64,000 bases of DNA from Psococerastis gibbosa (taxonomy: Eukaryota > Arthropoda > Insecta > Psocodea > Psocidae): assembly GCA_963971405.1 (NCBI GenBank), contig OZ020489.1:44718510-44782509 (forward strand). Direction: 5' to 3'. Within the stretch, counting starts at the first letter, position 1; each line of letters opens with the position of its first letter. Below are positions 1 through 9,804 of the stretch, in pieces. A program made the position numbers and the translations under genes. Under the pieces are notes generated by a model. It worked only from the letters and a program-made list of their open reading frames with translations, did not search any database and had not been told where the DNA came from.

Positions 1-50
1 ATAAAAAAGAGAACATGTTATGAATACTAATCAGATGCACTTATGACATT

Positions 51-1189
51 GTGGTTGCTAATATACAAGGCTTGATTTCGAAAGACATTAATGAAATTTG
101 GAAGGCGTTACTCTTCAGTAATTGTAGACCTAAAATTTTTGAACTAACGGAGACTCATCTTACTGACGCATGCGAGTTTGACATGTACACCTTAAAAGTT
201 TTTAACAGCGTAATAGTTCCATCAAATTCCAAACATACGGGTGGTGTTATATTGTATATTGAGGACAAATTTGAATATAGGCTAAAGTGATTTCGAAAAC
301 CAGTATCCCATTTGAATTTTGGGCCTTACTTGTGTGTGTCTTTACTGGGCAAGCCCGGTACACTATAGGACTGTATTACCGTTCAAAAAATGCCCCAATG
401 TCTAGATTCACTGAAAAGTTATCTGTGTTACTGAGGGATGCACTCAAGAACGACATGAAAGCGGTCAGTATATTATTCATGGGTGACAGCAATGTAGATT
501 GGTTTGACAAAACTGGCCATGATACCAGAAAGTTGGAAAAACTATTTGCTGAATTTGGCATGTTTCAGCTTGTGAAAAAAGCTACTAGAATGACGGATGT
601 AAGTCAGACTCTCATTGGCCATGTCTTTGCTAATGAAGCACTCATGGTCACTACCTTGAAGAATGTGGTACTATCAGACCATGAAGTTGTCGGGATTGAC
701 AAAGACTTAATGTCCGAGACTGGAGCAAATACAAAAACTGTCATTCAAGGAGCTATTGACTTTGATCTCCTAAAGGAAAAACTTGAAATGGAGGGGCACA
801 GACTACTAAATTTGACCTCAAATTATGATAAGTATGCTGAGACAATCGAGTTACTGGTTGAATCCTCCAGAAAAAGGAGTACTGTACTACCTAAGGGTAA
901 ATATTGTAACTACTTTAATAAAGACGTTCTAAAGGCTAGACGTGAAAAAATTACAAGTTATATTCGTTTCAAAAACACAAAGGCTATAGTTATGAATGGA
1001 GACCACACCGAGAATGAAAATCTGATCAATGCTAGGGCAGTTTTCAAACAAGCCAGGAATAAATTTGTGGCAGAACTGCGGAAAGCCAAAAGAAACTATT
1101 TCGAGCGCAAAATTGCCGAAACCCAGAAAGATGGAATTAAGCTTTGGAGAGTAATCAGCGAAGCTCTCAATAAGAATGTTTCGACATGA
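51..1189 (+). pseudogene. Decayed LINE ORF2 fragment (endonuclease and linker)
   Basis: Two overlapping reading frames (51-290 and 287-1189) together read as an apurinic-like endonuclease domain of a non-LTR retrotransposon. Visible motifs are LTETHL near the start, the GDSN strand (like GDxN) around residue 66 of the second frame, and SDHEVVGI near residue 128. A basic, coiled-coil-like linker follows, ending around LWRVISEALN, which is the region just before the reverse transcriptase in such ORF2 proteins. The frame shift near 287 and the absence of any reverse transcriptase downstream show a dead fragment. It is joined at about 1190 to an unrelated LINE piece in the opposite orientation. 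The LINE clade cannot be fixed from this part alone. Confidence 0.7.
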
Positions 1190-1199
1190 TGCATGATGC

Positions 1200-1857
1200 A
1201 AGATTTTTTAATTGTCGGATCAGCTGGTACCCTGGTATGGTTGTTTATTGCCGAGTACAATCCCATGGAACTTAAAATATTTAAATAATTTATGGTATCT
1301 AGGTGCGGATTTTCGTTTAAAATATCAATGTTAATATCACCCACCAGAATTAATGATTCGTTTGGATATGATGTGAAGTTTTCAAGAAAGTTAGCCAGAT
1401 TCTCATTAAATGTAGTAATTTCTTCAGAAGGCGACCTGTATAATGCTAACATTTTAAATTTACAGTGATTGTAATCAAAAGTAATAGTTGATGCATTACT
1501 TCCCTTTATTTGGACTGTTAGAAAACTGGCACTTAAACAAGACTTGGCAAATATTGCAACCCCATCACATTTATTTATATAACCATAGCTGAAAAAGGAA
1601 TCATATTGTGGGATATGGTATGTGCAACTAGAATCAGAAGAGTGATGAGTTTCGGTTAGTATTATAACGTCGAAAGTTATCCCCAGGCCTTGTAAGAATA
1701 CCAGAAATCGGTCAAAGTTTTTATTAATACTCCTAATATTCATCTGCAATACTTTTAAAGTGGTTCCATCAAAATATTTAAAATTAAAATTTGAGTCTGA
1801 TACATATGTAGGTAAATTGATACTATCCCTGTCAATATCCCCTAAAAAATTATTCAT
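1200..1857 (-). pseudogene. LINE ORF2 endonuclease fragment
   Basis: Reading on the minus strand from 1857, the protein shows an endonuclease/exonuclease/phosphatase domain: LQMNIRSINKNFD, the ILTETHH catalytic strand, a VGDINIDIL strand (GDxN-type), and a terminal TRVPADPTIKKS stretch that normally precedes the DHxxV motif. The frame is cut at about 1200, where the oppositely oriented fragment 51-1189 begins, so the reverse transcriptase is missing. It lies downstream, in minus orientation, of the ORF1-like frame 2626-3144. The two probably belong to one element of the ORF1-ORF2 type. Confidence 0.7.
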
Positions 1858-2625
1858 TCAAGATCAGGTTCTCAGTTTTCCTAAATTATAGTTTGGAAGT
1901 ACTATTGTTTATTGTATATCATCTACCAGTTAAAAGTGCGTTGTTATTATATTAGCGCATAAAAAGAAACATGAGATTTGACACTGGAGGCTCAATAAAA
2001 ATGAAATAATTACAATTTATACAGTTTTGAACCCTAGAAAATAAAAAAAATAAAATAAAAATGAAAAGTAGTCTAGAAGCAACATTTTCCGATAAACAGT
2101 GTAACAAATTTAATATAACGTTTTAGACATTACCACATCGTAGCCTAATATGAGAATTTAATAATACTATACTTTGTACGTAGGCCTACATGCAGTTAAG
2201 CTCATTAGGAAACGTTCCGAATCCGAAATAAAAGTAAAGTTAAAAAACAGTGCAACAGTAATATAACCCAAACAGTTTAGTTGGCATTCGATGAAAGAAC
2301 AGTTACACTAGAAATCAGCTGATGGGACTTTCAGATATGTTTGTAGCTGCCTTCCTGCTACTGAGTCCTGCTATGTGATCATTATTCTAGTGGATTTTAT
2401 ACAATGGTTGTATAGGAATCAGTACCGAAATGCATTTTACTTTCTTCTTCGCAGTTGTCGTTTTTCTGTACTTTGTTCTTCAGCTGTCCCTTCACCTTCT
2501 GTTTCTCCTAGTCTTGTATGTGAAAGCTTTTGCAATTCTAGTTCGCTGGTTATGAAGTATTTCTGGGTGCCATCCATTATCACAATACGACCGTCTCTAG
2601 TGTACACTTTGTTTATGCCCCATTT
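1858..2625. other. AT-rich gap between two LINE fragments
   Basis: No convincing gene is visible. The stretch lies between the ORF1-like frame (2626-3144, minus) and the endonuclease fragment (1200-1857, minus), so it is probably the decayed end of ORF1 and the inter-ORF region of that LINE. The plus-strand frame at 2375-2740 is the antisense of ORF1. Confidence 0.4.
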
Positions 2626-3144
2626 TCATCGTGCAGTGGTCAATAGTGCCATCCTGGTGGGTGTAAGTGATTCCGTGATAGTAAATGGAGATACTTTCAG
2701 CAACATCTTCTTACAAAAGATGGTAGACCGTGTTTGGTAGCTGATGAATTTAACAATGATTGGCCTGTTCTTCTGTTGGTTTTGACGGTATGGTCCGATT
2801 CTATGCGTTCTGTCAAAATGTTCTTCGGTAAGTTTCACACCCAACTTGTTTTGGAAGAAGTCCAAAGCCGTTATGGTTGTGTTTTCTTTTGCCTCCTCTA
2901 GGATTCCGTGTATTAACAAACTATTCCGTCGCGAGTATTGCAGACAGTTTTCCAATTTTTCATTAGTTTCGGTAACATTCTCCTGCACTTTACCCACCAA
3001 CTCAAGGACCTTATTGGTAAACACGGTAAATTGTTCCTTTATCAAAGTAGCTTCATTATTTTCCCCCGCGTTGTTCAGCCTAGCTTGAAAATCAATCATT
3101 TCAGCTCTCAGCATGCTGAGTTCTTTAAAAAAATGTTCATTCAT
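2626..3144 (-). CDS. LINE ORF1-like coiled-coil/RNA-binding protein, partial
   Basis: This 172-aa minus-strand frame begins with an acidic coiled coil (about residues 1-70, many Leu/Glu/Lys heptads). A stretch follows resembling the RRM-like domain of L1-type ORF1 proteins: RRNSLLIHGI (around 75-85), a DRTHRIG motif (about 110) and RPIIVKFISY (about 125-135). In LINEs, such proteins coat the RNA as trimers. The position upstream (minus sense) of the endonuclease fragment at 1200-1857 fits one element. The frame is open but the C-terminus looks truncated, and the element is broken overall. Confidence 0.6.
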   Translation of the reverse strand: MNEHFFKELSMLRAEMIDFQARLNNAGENNEATLIKEQFTVFTNKVLELVGKVQENVTETNEKLENCLQYSRRNSLLIHGILEEAKENTTITALDFFQNKLGVKLTEEHFDRTHRIGPYRQNQQKNRPIIVKFISYQTRSTIFCKKMLLKVSPFTITESLTPTRMALLTTAR

Positions 3145-3394
3145 GCTGATATCTGTAGTCTTTTTTTAATGCAGATATAGTATATAAATATAGACTCACC
3201 AATAGCTAAATAATATTTATAAAAGTTAATTAAATCCAACTGTAATTTAGGAACAAACTCATGCCAGCGCCATCGTGAATAGATAAATGATAATGATCGA
3301 TCGTAAGCTTGCGGTGTCTTTTACTGACATCAGTCAGTTCTATATAAGGAGTATTGTTTTATAGATAGAATTCTTTTGCTGGAAAGGTGGGGTT

Positions 3395-3810
3395 CGCTAA
3401 TTGCAGCAACATCTATATTTTTATTAATTAGTAGATCGAGTAGTTCTTCGAAATGGTTGGGTAGACCCTCAGGCTGCAGGTTCCTTCTATTGCGGCCAAG
3501 CGGGTTTCGTCCTGGGAACAGGTATTTTTTCGGATGACCTGCTTGAGACTGGTGTTGTTTGGGCTTGTTTTTGACTATTTGGGCGAGTGTTTGCTCTTTA
3601 ATGCGTAGGAAATATTCGCAGCCTCTGAAGTTGGCCGGATTTGGACCGCCACAATTAATGGATTTAGCCTGAGTATTCGGATTTTTCGTGCAGCAGCCTG
3701 ATCGAGGCGATTATAATACCGGTGTTTTTAAGCGCATTTTAGGCACTTCGGTTTTGTGTTGCAGGTATGGCTTGAGGAACTATATCGTTGGCAGCGATGA
3801 AATTGAGTAA
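3395..3810 (-). pseudogene. Jockey-type LINE: ORF1 zinc knuckles and start of ORF2
   Basis: On the minus strand, short reading blocks show Jockey-family ORF1 zinc knuckles. RCQRYSSSSHTCNTKPKCLK-C lies near 3730-3795, and NCGGPNPANFRGCEY near 3610-3660. A proline/glutamine-rich stretch follows, then NKNIDVAAISEPHL near 3390-3440, the start of an endonuclease domain. A roughly 40-bp piece of the MITE that begins CAGCCTGATCGAGGCG sits between the knuckles (about 3692-3731). The upstream half of the same ORF1 (PRE_C2HC domain) lies at 6900-7193, on the far side of the Penelope-like insertion 3963-6822. PLE1 therefore landed inside this LINE. Confidence 0.65.
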
Positions 3811-3950
3811 GATTGCCTTTCTTTTTGTAGCTTTCAACAGTCACCTCACGGAAGCATAAGTAACGAAGGGCAAAAATTTCTTTGGCTTTATTCTCTTTTT
3901 GTAGAGTAATAAATAAATAAATAATGACTTTAATGTAGCTGAGACCACCC

Positions 3951-3962
3951 TAGCGGAGTTAT
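3951..3962. repeat. Target-site duplication, left copy (PLE1)
   Basis: TAGCGGAGTTAT here is repeated exactly at 6823-6834, bracketing the Penelope-like element. A 12-bp duplication fits the variable target-site lengths known for this class. Confidence 0.85.
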
Positions 3963-4087
3963 TAAACAAAAAATAACAAAAACTTAGAGTTTTAGAAAAA
4001 CTTGTTATAACAACCCGAATTAGTAAAACCCAAATAATCGTTAAGAAATTAACTTTGTCTAAGAAACCCACTTGTGTTAGTATAAAA

Positions 4088-4126
4088 CCCTGAGCGCTTT
4101 CGGCAAGAACTGCCATCTACAGAGGG
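4088..4126 (-). ncRNA. Hammerhead-like ribozyme, PLE1 family, left arm
   Basis: Minus-strand order: stem I CCCU, core CUGUAGA, one extra U, stem II GGCA/UGCC around a 5-nt loop, GAAA, a minimal stem III AGCGCU ending in the cleavage-site-like CUC, then AGGG closing stem I. The order and spacing match a type-I hammerhead with a two-base stem III. The core departs from CUGANGA at A6 (U here), so activity is doubtful. Identical to the + strand copy at 6614-6652. Confidence 0.6.
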
Positions 4127-4219
4127 AAACCCACTAGCACAGTTACACCTTATCTGCGATTTGAGACTTGCTCAACTCGAGGAGAAGATGCAAATGTGAC
4201 TAGGGAGAGGAAACCTTGG

Positions 4220-4227
4220 TTTATATA
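4220..4227 (-). promoter_or_regulatory. TATA box at the PLE1 ORF stop (left arm)
   Basis: TATATAAA on the minus strand overlaps the ORF stop codon and lies about 95 bp upstream of the hammerhead-like motif. The same box occurs at 6513-6520 in the right arm. This placement fits a promoter in the terminal repeat of a Penelope-like element. Confidence 0.5.
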
Positions 4228-6167
4228 GGACTGGGAGCGGGGGGAGGAGGGGGTGGGAGGGGGCGTGGCTGGTTACCTATTCCTAACCTACTAGCTAGAT
4301 CTATTAGAGGGGATGATTGTGTGAATGTTATGTCGTTTGTTAATTTTTCCCTATTGTGTAAAGCTCTTTTGATTTCAACATTTTCAAAAAAATTTAAAGT
4401 GTAACTTTTCTTTATTTTGTGTAGGGCTGTCCAATTGTGAGGATCGAATGTGTGGTTTTCCGAGTTAAGGTGTTTCGCGAATGTGCTGTTGGTGTTGGTG
4501 TCTCCTATACCTGTTATATGTTCTCTGACCCTAGTTTTAAAGCTTCTGCCTGTTTGGCCTATGTAAATTGCGTTACAATCGTTACAATTTAGACGGTAAA
4601 CTCCATTGCCTTTTTCTTTTTCTGGTTTGGTTTTGCAGTTCATGAGTTTATTGGCCAAATTGTTGCGATTGTACGGGGCTGGTGTTTTGTCTGTTGTAGA
4701 AGAAATGAGGTTACTAATTTTTTCTGTGATTTTTTCTATGTATTGTATCCTGAAATATGATTTATTGGTTACCGGGTTTAAGCTCCCTGGGGGGTAAATT
4801 AGTTTGAGGTTGTGTTTTATTTTGTGATGTTGTAGGATTCTGTCTATTAGGTTGATATTGAAATTGTTATTATGGGCAATTTGTTTTATTGTATTTAATT
4901 CATTATTATAGTTGGTTTGATTCATAGGGATGTTAAGGAGTCGAAAAATCATACTATGGAATGCTGCGTGTTTGTGCTGGAATGGGTGAGAAGAATCAAC
5001 AGGGATTATATTATCGCTATGGGTTTCTTTACGAAATATCTTGAAGTCTAGGGTACTATTATTTTTGGTGATGGTGAGGTCTAAGAAGTTCAGGGAGTTG
5101 TTTTCTTCTACTTCCATGGTAAATTGGATTTTTGGGTGAATTGTGTTGATAAAACTTAAGAAATTGTCTAGTTGTCTGTTACTTCCTGTCCAAATGCAGA
5201 AGATATCATCCACATACCTTGTCCAGAAAGATATACATTTAACTAGGGGATTTTTATTGTGTAGAAGTTTGTGTTCGAAGTTATCCATAAAAATTTCAGC
5301 AAGAAGGGGAGAAAGGGAAGAACCCATAGGTAGGCCTATTTTTTGTTGGTAGTAGTCGGATTCGAAGCGGAAATAGTTTTGATGAGTGCATGTGTCTAAC
5401 AGAAGGAGGGTCTCAGAGATAAGGCTGTTCGAGGTGTTATTGTGATAGAGTGACTGGGCAACTAATTTACGTACTTCGGGTACGGGAATATTAGTAAACA
5501 GATTTTTGACATCGAAAGAGACGAGTTTGGCATTGCTGGATAAGGAAAGGTGCTTAAGGCGGGAAACCAACTCGAATGAGTTTTTGACGCTGTGGCGGGG
5601 TGTGAAGTTTGATAGCTCGCGAATGTGTTTGTTGAGAAAACTAGCTACTTTGCTGGCTGGGGCACTGTTATACGAAACTACTGGGCGGATAGGTTGATTG
5701 GGTTTATGAAGTTTAACCAGACCAAAAAATGAAGGAGCTACGGGGTTCATGTTGGTAAATTTATAGGCTATATCTTGGGGTATCGTGTTAGAGCTTTGTT
5801 TAATGGCTTTTTTGGTTGCTTTTTGGAATTTGTTTGTGGGGTCTACTTTAAGTTTTACGAATGTGGATTCATCAGAAATGAGGTCTAAGACTTTAGAAAC
5901 ATAATCATGGGTAGGTAAAATGACAATAGAATTTCCTTTATCCGCCTTGGTGAGTGTAAGGTTATCTTGGGCTAGTTTCTTTTTTATAGATTTAGTGTTA
6001 TCGTTTTTGTGTGTAAGTTTGACGTTTTTCAGAATATCTGCTGCTATGTGTTTTTCATTATTGTGGTTTTTTAGGCTAAATTCAGTGTCTGACATTAAGT
6101 TGGTTAACGTGTTTTTGTTTAGACCTATATCGGGGCAATACTTGAGGCCCTTGTTGAGAAGTTCCAT
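4221..6167 (-). CDS. Penelope-like reverse transcriptase with GIY-YIG endonuclease
   Basis: This 648-aa frame copies the element's RNA into DNA and nicks the target. Visible motifs: KADKGNSIVIL (residues 74-84), SFDVKNLFTNIP (reverse transcriptase motif A, 217-228), GLPMGSSLSP (motif B, 278-287), RYVDD (catalytic aspartates, 317-321) and SLNFLDLTI (358-366). A C-terminal GIY-YIG nuclease follows, GVYRLNCNDCNAIYIGQ (522-538) with the RxREH strand near 546-550. The protein ends in a proline run (about 636-645), and its TAA stop lies within a TATATAAA box. No internal stops are seen. The N-terminus is missing relative to full-length family members because the element is 5'-truncated at the inversion junction near 6168; the first Met is thus probably internal. 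Confidence 0.92.
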   Translation of the reverse strand: MELLNKGLKYCPDIGLNKNTLTNLMSDTEFSLKNHNNEKHIAADILKNVKLTHKNDNTKSIKKKLAQDNLTLTKADKGNSIVILPTHDYVSKVLDLISDESTFVKLKVDPTNKFQKATKKAIKQSSNTIPQDIAYKFTNMNPVAPSFFGLVKLHKPNQPIRPVVSYNSAPASKVASFLNKHIRELSNFTPRHSVKNSFELVSRLKHLSLSSNAKLVSFDVKNLFTNIPVPEVRKLVAQSLYHNNTSNSLISETLLLLDTCTHQNYFRFESDYYQQKIGLPMGSSLSPLLAEIFMDNFEHKLLHNKNPLVKCISFWTRYVDDIFCIWTGSNRQLDNFLSFINTIHPKIQFTMEVEENNSLNFLDLTITKNNSTLDFKIFRKETHSDNIIPVDSSHPFQHKHAAFHSMIFRLLNIPMNQTNYNNELNTIKQIAHNNNFNINLIDRILQHHKIKHNLKLIYPPGSLNPVTNKSYFRIQYIEKITEKISNLISSTTDKTPAPYNRNNLANKLMNCKTKPEKEKGNGVYRLNCNDCNAIYIGQTGRSFKTRVREHITGIGDTNTNSTFAKHLNSENHTFDPHNWTALHKIKKSYTLNFFENVEIKRALHNREKLTNDITFTQSSPLIDLASRLGIGNQPRPLPPPPPPAPSPI

Positions 6168-6174
6168 TTCTTTC

Positions 6175-6822
6175 TACATAGGCCAAACAGGCAGAAGCTT
6201 TAAAACTAGGGTCAGAGAACATATAACAGGTATAGGAGACACCAACACCAACAGCACATTCGCGAAACACCTTAACTCGGAAAACCACACATTCGATCCT
6301 CACAATTGGACAGCCCTACACAAAATAAAGAAAAGTTACACTTTAAATTTTTTTGAAAATGTTGAAATCAAAAGAGCTTTACACAATAGGGAAAAATTAA
6401 CAAACGACATAACATTCACACAATCATCCCCTCTAATAGATCTAGCTAGTAGGTTAGGAATAGGTAACCAGCCACGCCCCCTCCCACCCCCTCCTCCCCC
6501 CGCTCCCAGTCCTATATAAACCAAGGTTTCCTCTCCCTAGTCACATTTGCATCTTCTCCTCGAGTTGAGCAAGTCTCAAATCGCAGATAAGGTGTAACTG
6601 TGCTAGTGGGTTTCCCTCTGTAGATGGCAGTTCTTGCCGAAAGCGCTCAGGGTTTTATACTAACACAAGTGGGTTTCTTAGACAAAGTTAATTTCTTAAC
6701 GATTATTTGGGTTTTACTAATTCGGGTTGTTATAACAAGTTTTTCTAAAACTCTAAGTTTTTGTTATTTTTTGTTTATTAAAATGAAATACCACGAAGTC
6801 ACGAGTAATCTAATTATTTATG
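6175..6822 (+). repeat. Inverted copy of the PLE1 3' end
   Basis: From the YIGQTGRSF codons onward, this + strand segment repeats the 3' part of the ORF (open frame to 6519), the TATA box, the hammerhead-like motif and the 3' UTR that lie in minus orientation at 3963-4566. It is not a separate gene. It continues about 45 bp further than the left arm and ends at the target-site duplication. Confidence 0.9.
6614..6652 (+). ncRNA. Hammerhead-like ribozyme, PLE1 family, right arm
   Basis: Stem I CCCU (6614-6617), core CUGUAGA (6618-6624), extra U (6625), stem II GGCA/UGCC (6626-6629, 6635-6638), GAAA (6639-6642), self-complementary AGCGCU (6642-6647), C17 (6648), then AGGG (6649-6652). The architecture is that of a type-I hammerhead with a minimal stem III that could pair only in a dimer. 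The core has U at the A6 position. Confidence 0.6.
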
Positions 6823-6899
6823 TAGCGGAGTTATGCCTATAAGGCCCTCTCTTACACTCAACTAGGGGTCAGCTTGTGCATTTTCCTTGGTTTTTGTCT

Positions 6900-7193
6900 T
6901 TAAGTTGCGTCAAAGACACTACTAAAAATCCTGAGTTTCAGCAGTTCTTCTTGAATTGTTTCTGGTTTTGTGCTACGAGGTAGATTTTTTAAGACTACTT
7001 TCAACTGCGCATTTTTGTCTAGAGGATAGGTGTGGAATTCAATATCTTCCGCTTCTAGAAAACTGGAAGTTGCTAGGTGGTCTTCTTCAGATTTGAATTT
7101 AAGTTTGATACTCTCACTTCCGATCTTGGCCACAAAATCTTCCCTACAGACCAAGCGTATGATGTTTGCCATGTTAAACCAGTAAACAATCAA
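6900..7193 (-). pseudogene. Jockey-type LINE ORF1 fragment (PRE_C2HC domain)
   Basis: The minus frame contains FHTYPLDKNAQLKVVLKNLP followed by STKPETIQEELLKL, the signature of the PRE_C2HC domain. That domain precedes the zinc knuckles in gag-like ORF1 proteins of Jockey/X-element LINEs. The frame breaks off at 6900, next to the PLE1 insertion. The matching zinc knuckles lie at 3610-3795 on the other side. It is thus the upstream half of a split ORF1. Confidence 0.75.
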
Positions 7194-8194
7194 TTTGGTA
7201 GATGTAAATTGGTGGAATGGTTTTTTGCATTGGACCGTGGTCCATTTGAAAGTACCTACCGTTTTTTGGTTTTTCGCTTATATTTCGGAAACTATGCGCC
7301 CCAGCGATATTTCTGATCCATACTAAATTAATGCTGATTAAATTTGCTACAATTTATATGAAGTAAAGTTTTTTGATATCTTTCATAGTTTTCGAGATAT
7401 CTGCTCGGGAAAATCAGTAATTTTGGAAAAATCCACTTATTCCTAACTTTTTTTTGAACTTTTTGACAGGATAACTCTTCATCGATGCAACCAAAAAATA
7501 AATGCAGGCCATGGGGCTGTAAAACATTAAATTCCCTCAATAATTTATATTACTTTACTGTTTGATATACTTTCCTTCCAAAGTTAAACCAATATACCAA
7601 AACAAATATACATACACCATTACCGGTATGTACACGTAATGAGTATTGGACGGACGTCTAAATAGCTCCCAACAACATGCATCCGTTGCTATGAACATAT
7701 TGTTTGTGCATGTGATAAAAGGGCAAAAAGAAAAGAAGAAAAAGATCGAACCTATTGAAAAGTCAAAAAAATACAATAGAGTGCCATTTCAGTCAATTTC
7801 TTTGCTCCCATGGGGCGGGAAGGGTCTCTTCGTCTTTGAGTTCGGCGTCATTTTCTCCAATGTCTTCTTCGTGGGACCCCTGGTCAGGGACGGATCCAGC
7901 CCATTTTCCCATTGGGGGGGGGGGCTAGTTGTGGGTCAAACAGAAAAATATTGAAGTATCAATTAAATTAGAGAGTAATAAATTAACTTCCAATATATTT
8001 ACAAAATTATGGGAAGGGGGCAGTCACCCCCCCCCCCCCTATCCGCCCATACCCCTTGTTCTGTTGGAAAACGGCATGTGGATCCTCCTCTTCTCTTCTG
8101 AGTCCACGAGAGGAACCCCATTCTGGTAGTTCCACTGGCAAATTTTACATGTAAAATGTAAAACAACGGTACAAAAAATATAAAATAATGGAAC
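7194..8194. other. No recognised gene; G- and C-runs
   Basis: Contains short homopolymer runs (G-run near 7914-7924, C-run near 8028-8038) typical of a dispersed repeat in this window. No protein family is recognised in either strand. Confidence 0.4.
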
Positions 8195-9333
8195 AGCCGA
8201 ACACCTAACTGGTCCCTATTAATTTAAAAAACTAAAAACAAAAAAAGAAAATTCAACTAACAAATTGAAAATAAAATTTAACAAATATTAAGAATATGCT
8301 TAGTGTAAATCAGAAATGTAGGCTATATTATGTATATATACGATACGGATACGGAAAAAAATTTATTAATTTTTATTAGCGAATTAAATCAGGATAATGG
8401 GACATTGTAATTGAATTATTGTATTGTCATCGGTCTTTGACAGGTGTGCAGAGTTTGAATAAAATCTGATCGTTCAAAGTAGGGCAAAATCGAGCCCAAA
8501 GGAGTCGGTTACAAACATATACTCTAGGATAGTCCACGCAAAATGAGAAAAGTATGGACATGGAATGTTTTGATCCTGTGCAACACTGTAAAAATATTGC
8601 TTGCACCATTTTGTGTTACCTTGTTGCATTGGATGCAATGCATAGGACTATACAAACATACAGGTGAAACTAATAAAAGCGCTATAAAAATTCAATGAAC
8701 TCAGACACGGAATAGGGGCATGCCTCTTGGACCTTGCTCTAACTTTAAAAAGTTCATATTGGAGCGACACAATTTTTCCCGGATAGATTATTAAAAATCC
8801 TAATGCCTTGTTGAAATGTCAGAGGACAAGGGTTCCTAATTCTCACTACATTGTACTGATAAGAAATAATTATTTTGTTCAATTAACATTAGTTGGTCCC
8901 ATTATCTCCACGAGGATTTGACGTTTCGCCGCTATCGGTCATACTTCGCTTATTGTTCGGCGCCATCTATTCAACTTCCTAGTCCAGTCTTGCGTCCTTG
9001 TCCATGATGGCGGCTATTCATAATTATATTAAAGAGGGTAAGTAAGATTATATTAGTCTGCAGCTTGATCATGGCGATTTGATATTATTACAATACCGGG
9101 GTTTATTCAATTGTTTTAAGCAAATGAGTGCATAATGCGCGGGAAATTCAAATTCATAAATTTTAATATTTGGTGAGTTTTTAATTATTTCCCCCATAGA
9201 TGTAGACACATTAATTAAAATTCTTATTATATTTCAAAATTCTACCTGTACATTTTAATCAATTATTAAACAATGCAACCATTCTCTTGTATTCTCATAA
9301 TTTGTTAATTTGAATGATAATTCATTAAAAAAC

Positions 9334-9522
9334 TTAAATGTCTTCAATTTTGTGGTACAGCTCCTGATCCTCCATGTCTCTTAGATTTTGAAAGAACTGC
9401 CCTCCAATGCGTTTATGCAAATGCAAACAAAGAATAGCCATTAAGAGTGTACAGCCCGTAGGAAATTTAGGCAATTCCATATTGGGTGCCACAGAGCAAA
9501 AAAGAAAATCCCCTTTGAGCAA
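9334..9522 (-). other. Short conserved open frame, both duplication copies
   Basis: A 62-codon minus frame whose end reads GQFFQNLRDMEDQELYHKIE. Related but broken sequence occurs in copy B at about 29150-29280. The family is not recognised. It may be the decayed end of an older transposon or an exon remnant, and it is not called as a gene. Confidence 0.3.
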
Positions 9523-9616
9523 TAATAGTTTTTATTAAGTGTTTAGTAATAGTTTAGTAATAATAATAATAATAAGCTCTTTTCTTAATGACTATATTCC
9601 AGCCCATATGCATTAT

Positions 9617-9744
9617 AACTAAAATTGCGCTTAGTTCTACAACATAAATTTTTAATAATGACAGCTGTTTCTGTTTAACACCATCATTACACCGAAACAG
9701 CTGTCATTATTAAACATTTATGTTGTGGGATTAAGTGAAATTTT
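9617..9744. repeat. Small foldback (MITE-like)
   Basis: Arms around TTTTAATAATGACAGCTGTT (about 9650-9670) and its inverted partner (about 9696-9716) extend outward through CTTAGTTCTACAACATAAA and its complement. This gives a hairpin of roughly 125 bp just upstream of the F-box gene. Confidence 0.6.
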
Positions 9745-9804
9745 ACTTATAATATACTTATTTGTCATATATCACTTGAACGAAGTCACTGAAGAAACTC
9801 TCTC

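Larger units (their letters stand above)
3963..6822 (-). mobile_element. Penelope-like element 1 (PLE1), 5'-truncated with inverted copy of its own 3' end
   Basis: The element is bounded by 12-bp direct repeats (3951-3962, 6823-6834). It contains a minus-strand ORF with reverse transcriptase and GIY-YIG endonuclease (4221-6167). Downstream in minus sense, at 3963-4220, is a 3' region with TATA box and hammerhead-like motif. The same 3' region plus the GIY-YIG coding end is present again in opposite orientation at about 6175-6777, making a long palindrome. Only the right arm carries a further terminal extension (about 6778-6822), a tail feature reported for this class. The right arm is thus the genuine 3' terminus and the ORF-bearing part is the inverted segment. 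Confidence 0.9.

Noticed and set aside
5920-6519. 199-codon + strand frame containing GIY-YIG residues as an independent gene
   Set aside because: Its second half is the inverted copy of the PLE1 ORF end and its first half is antisense of the same ORF. It arises from the palindrome.
7646-7954. 102-codon + frame with lysine run
   Set aside because: Low-complexity frame with no recognisable domain and no splice context.
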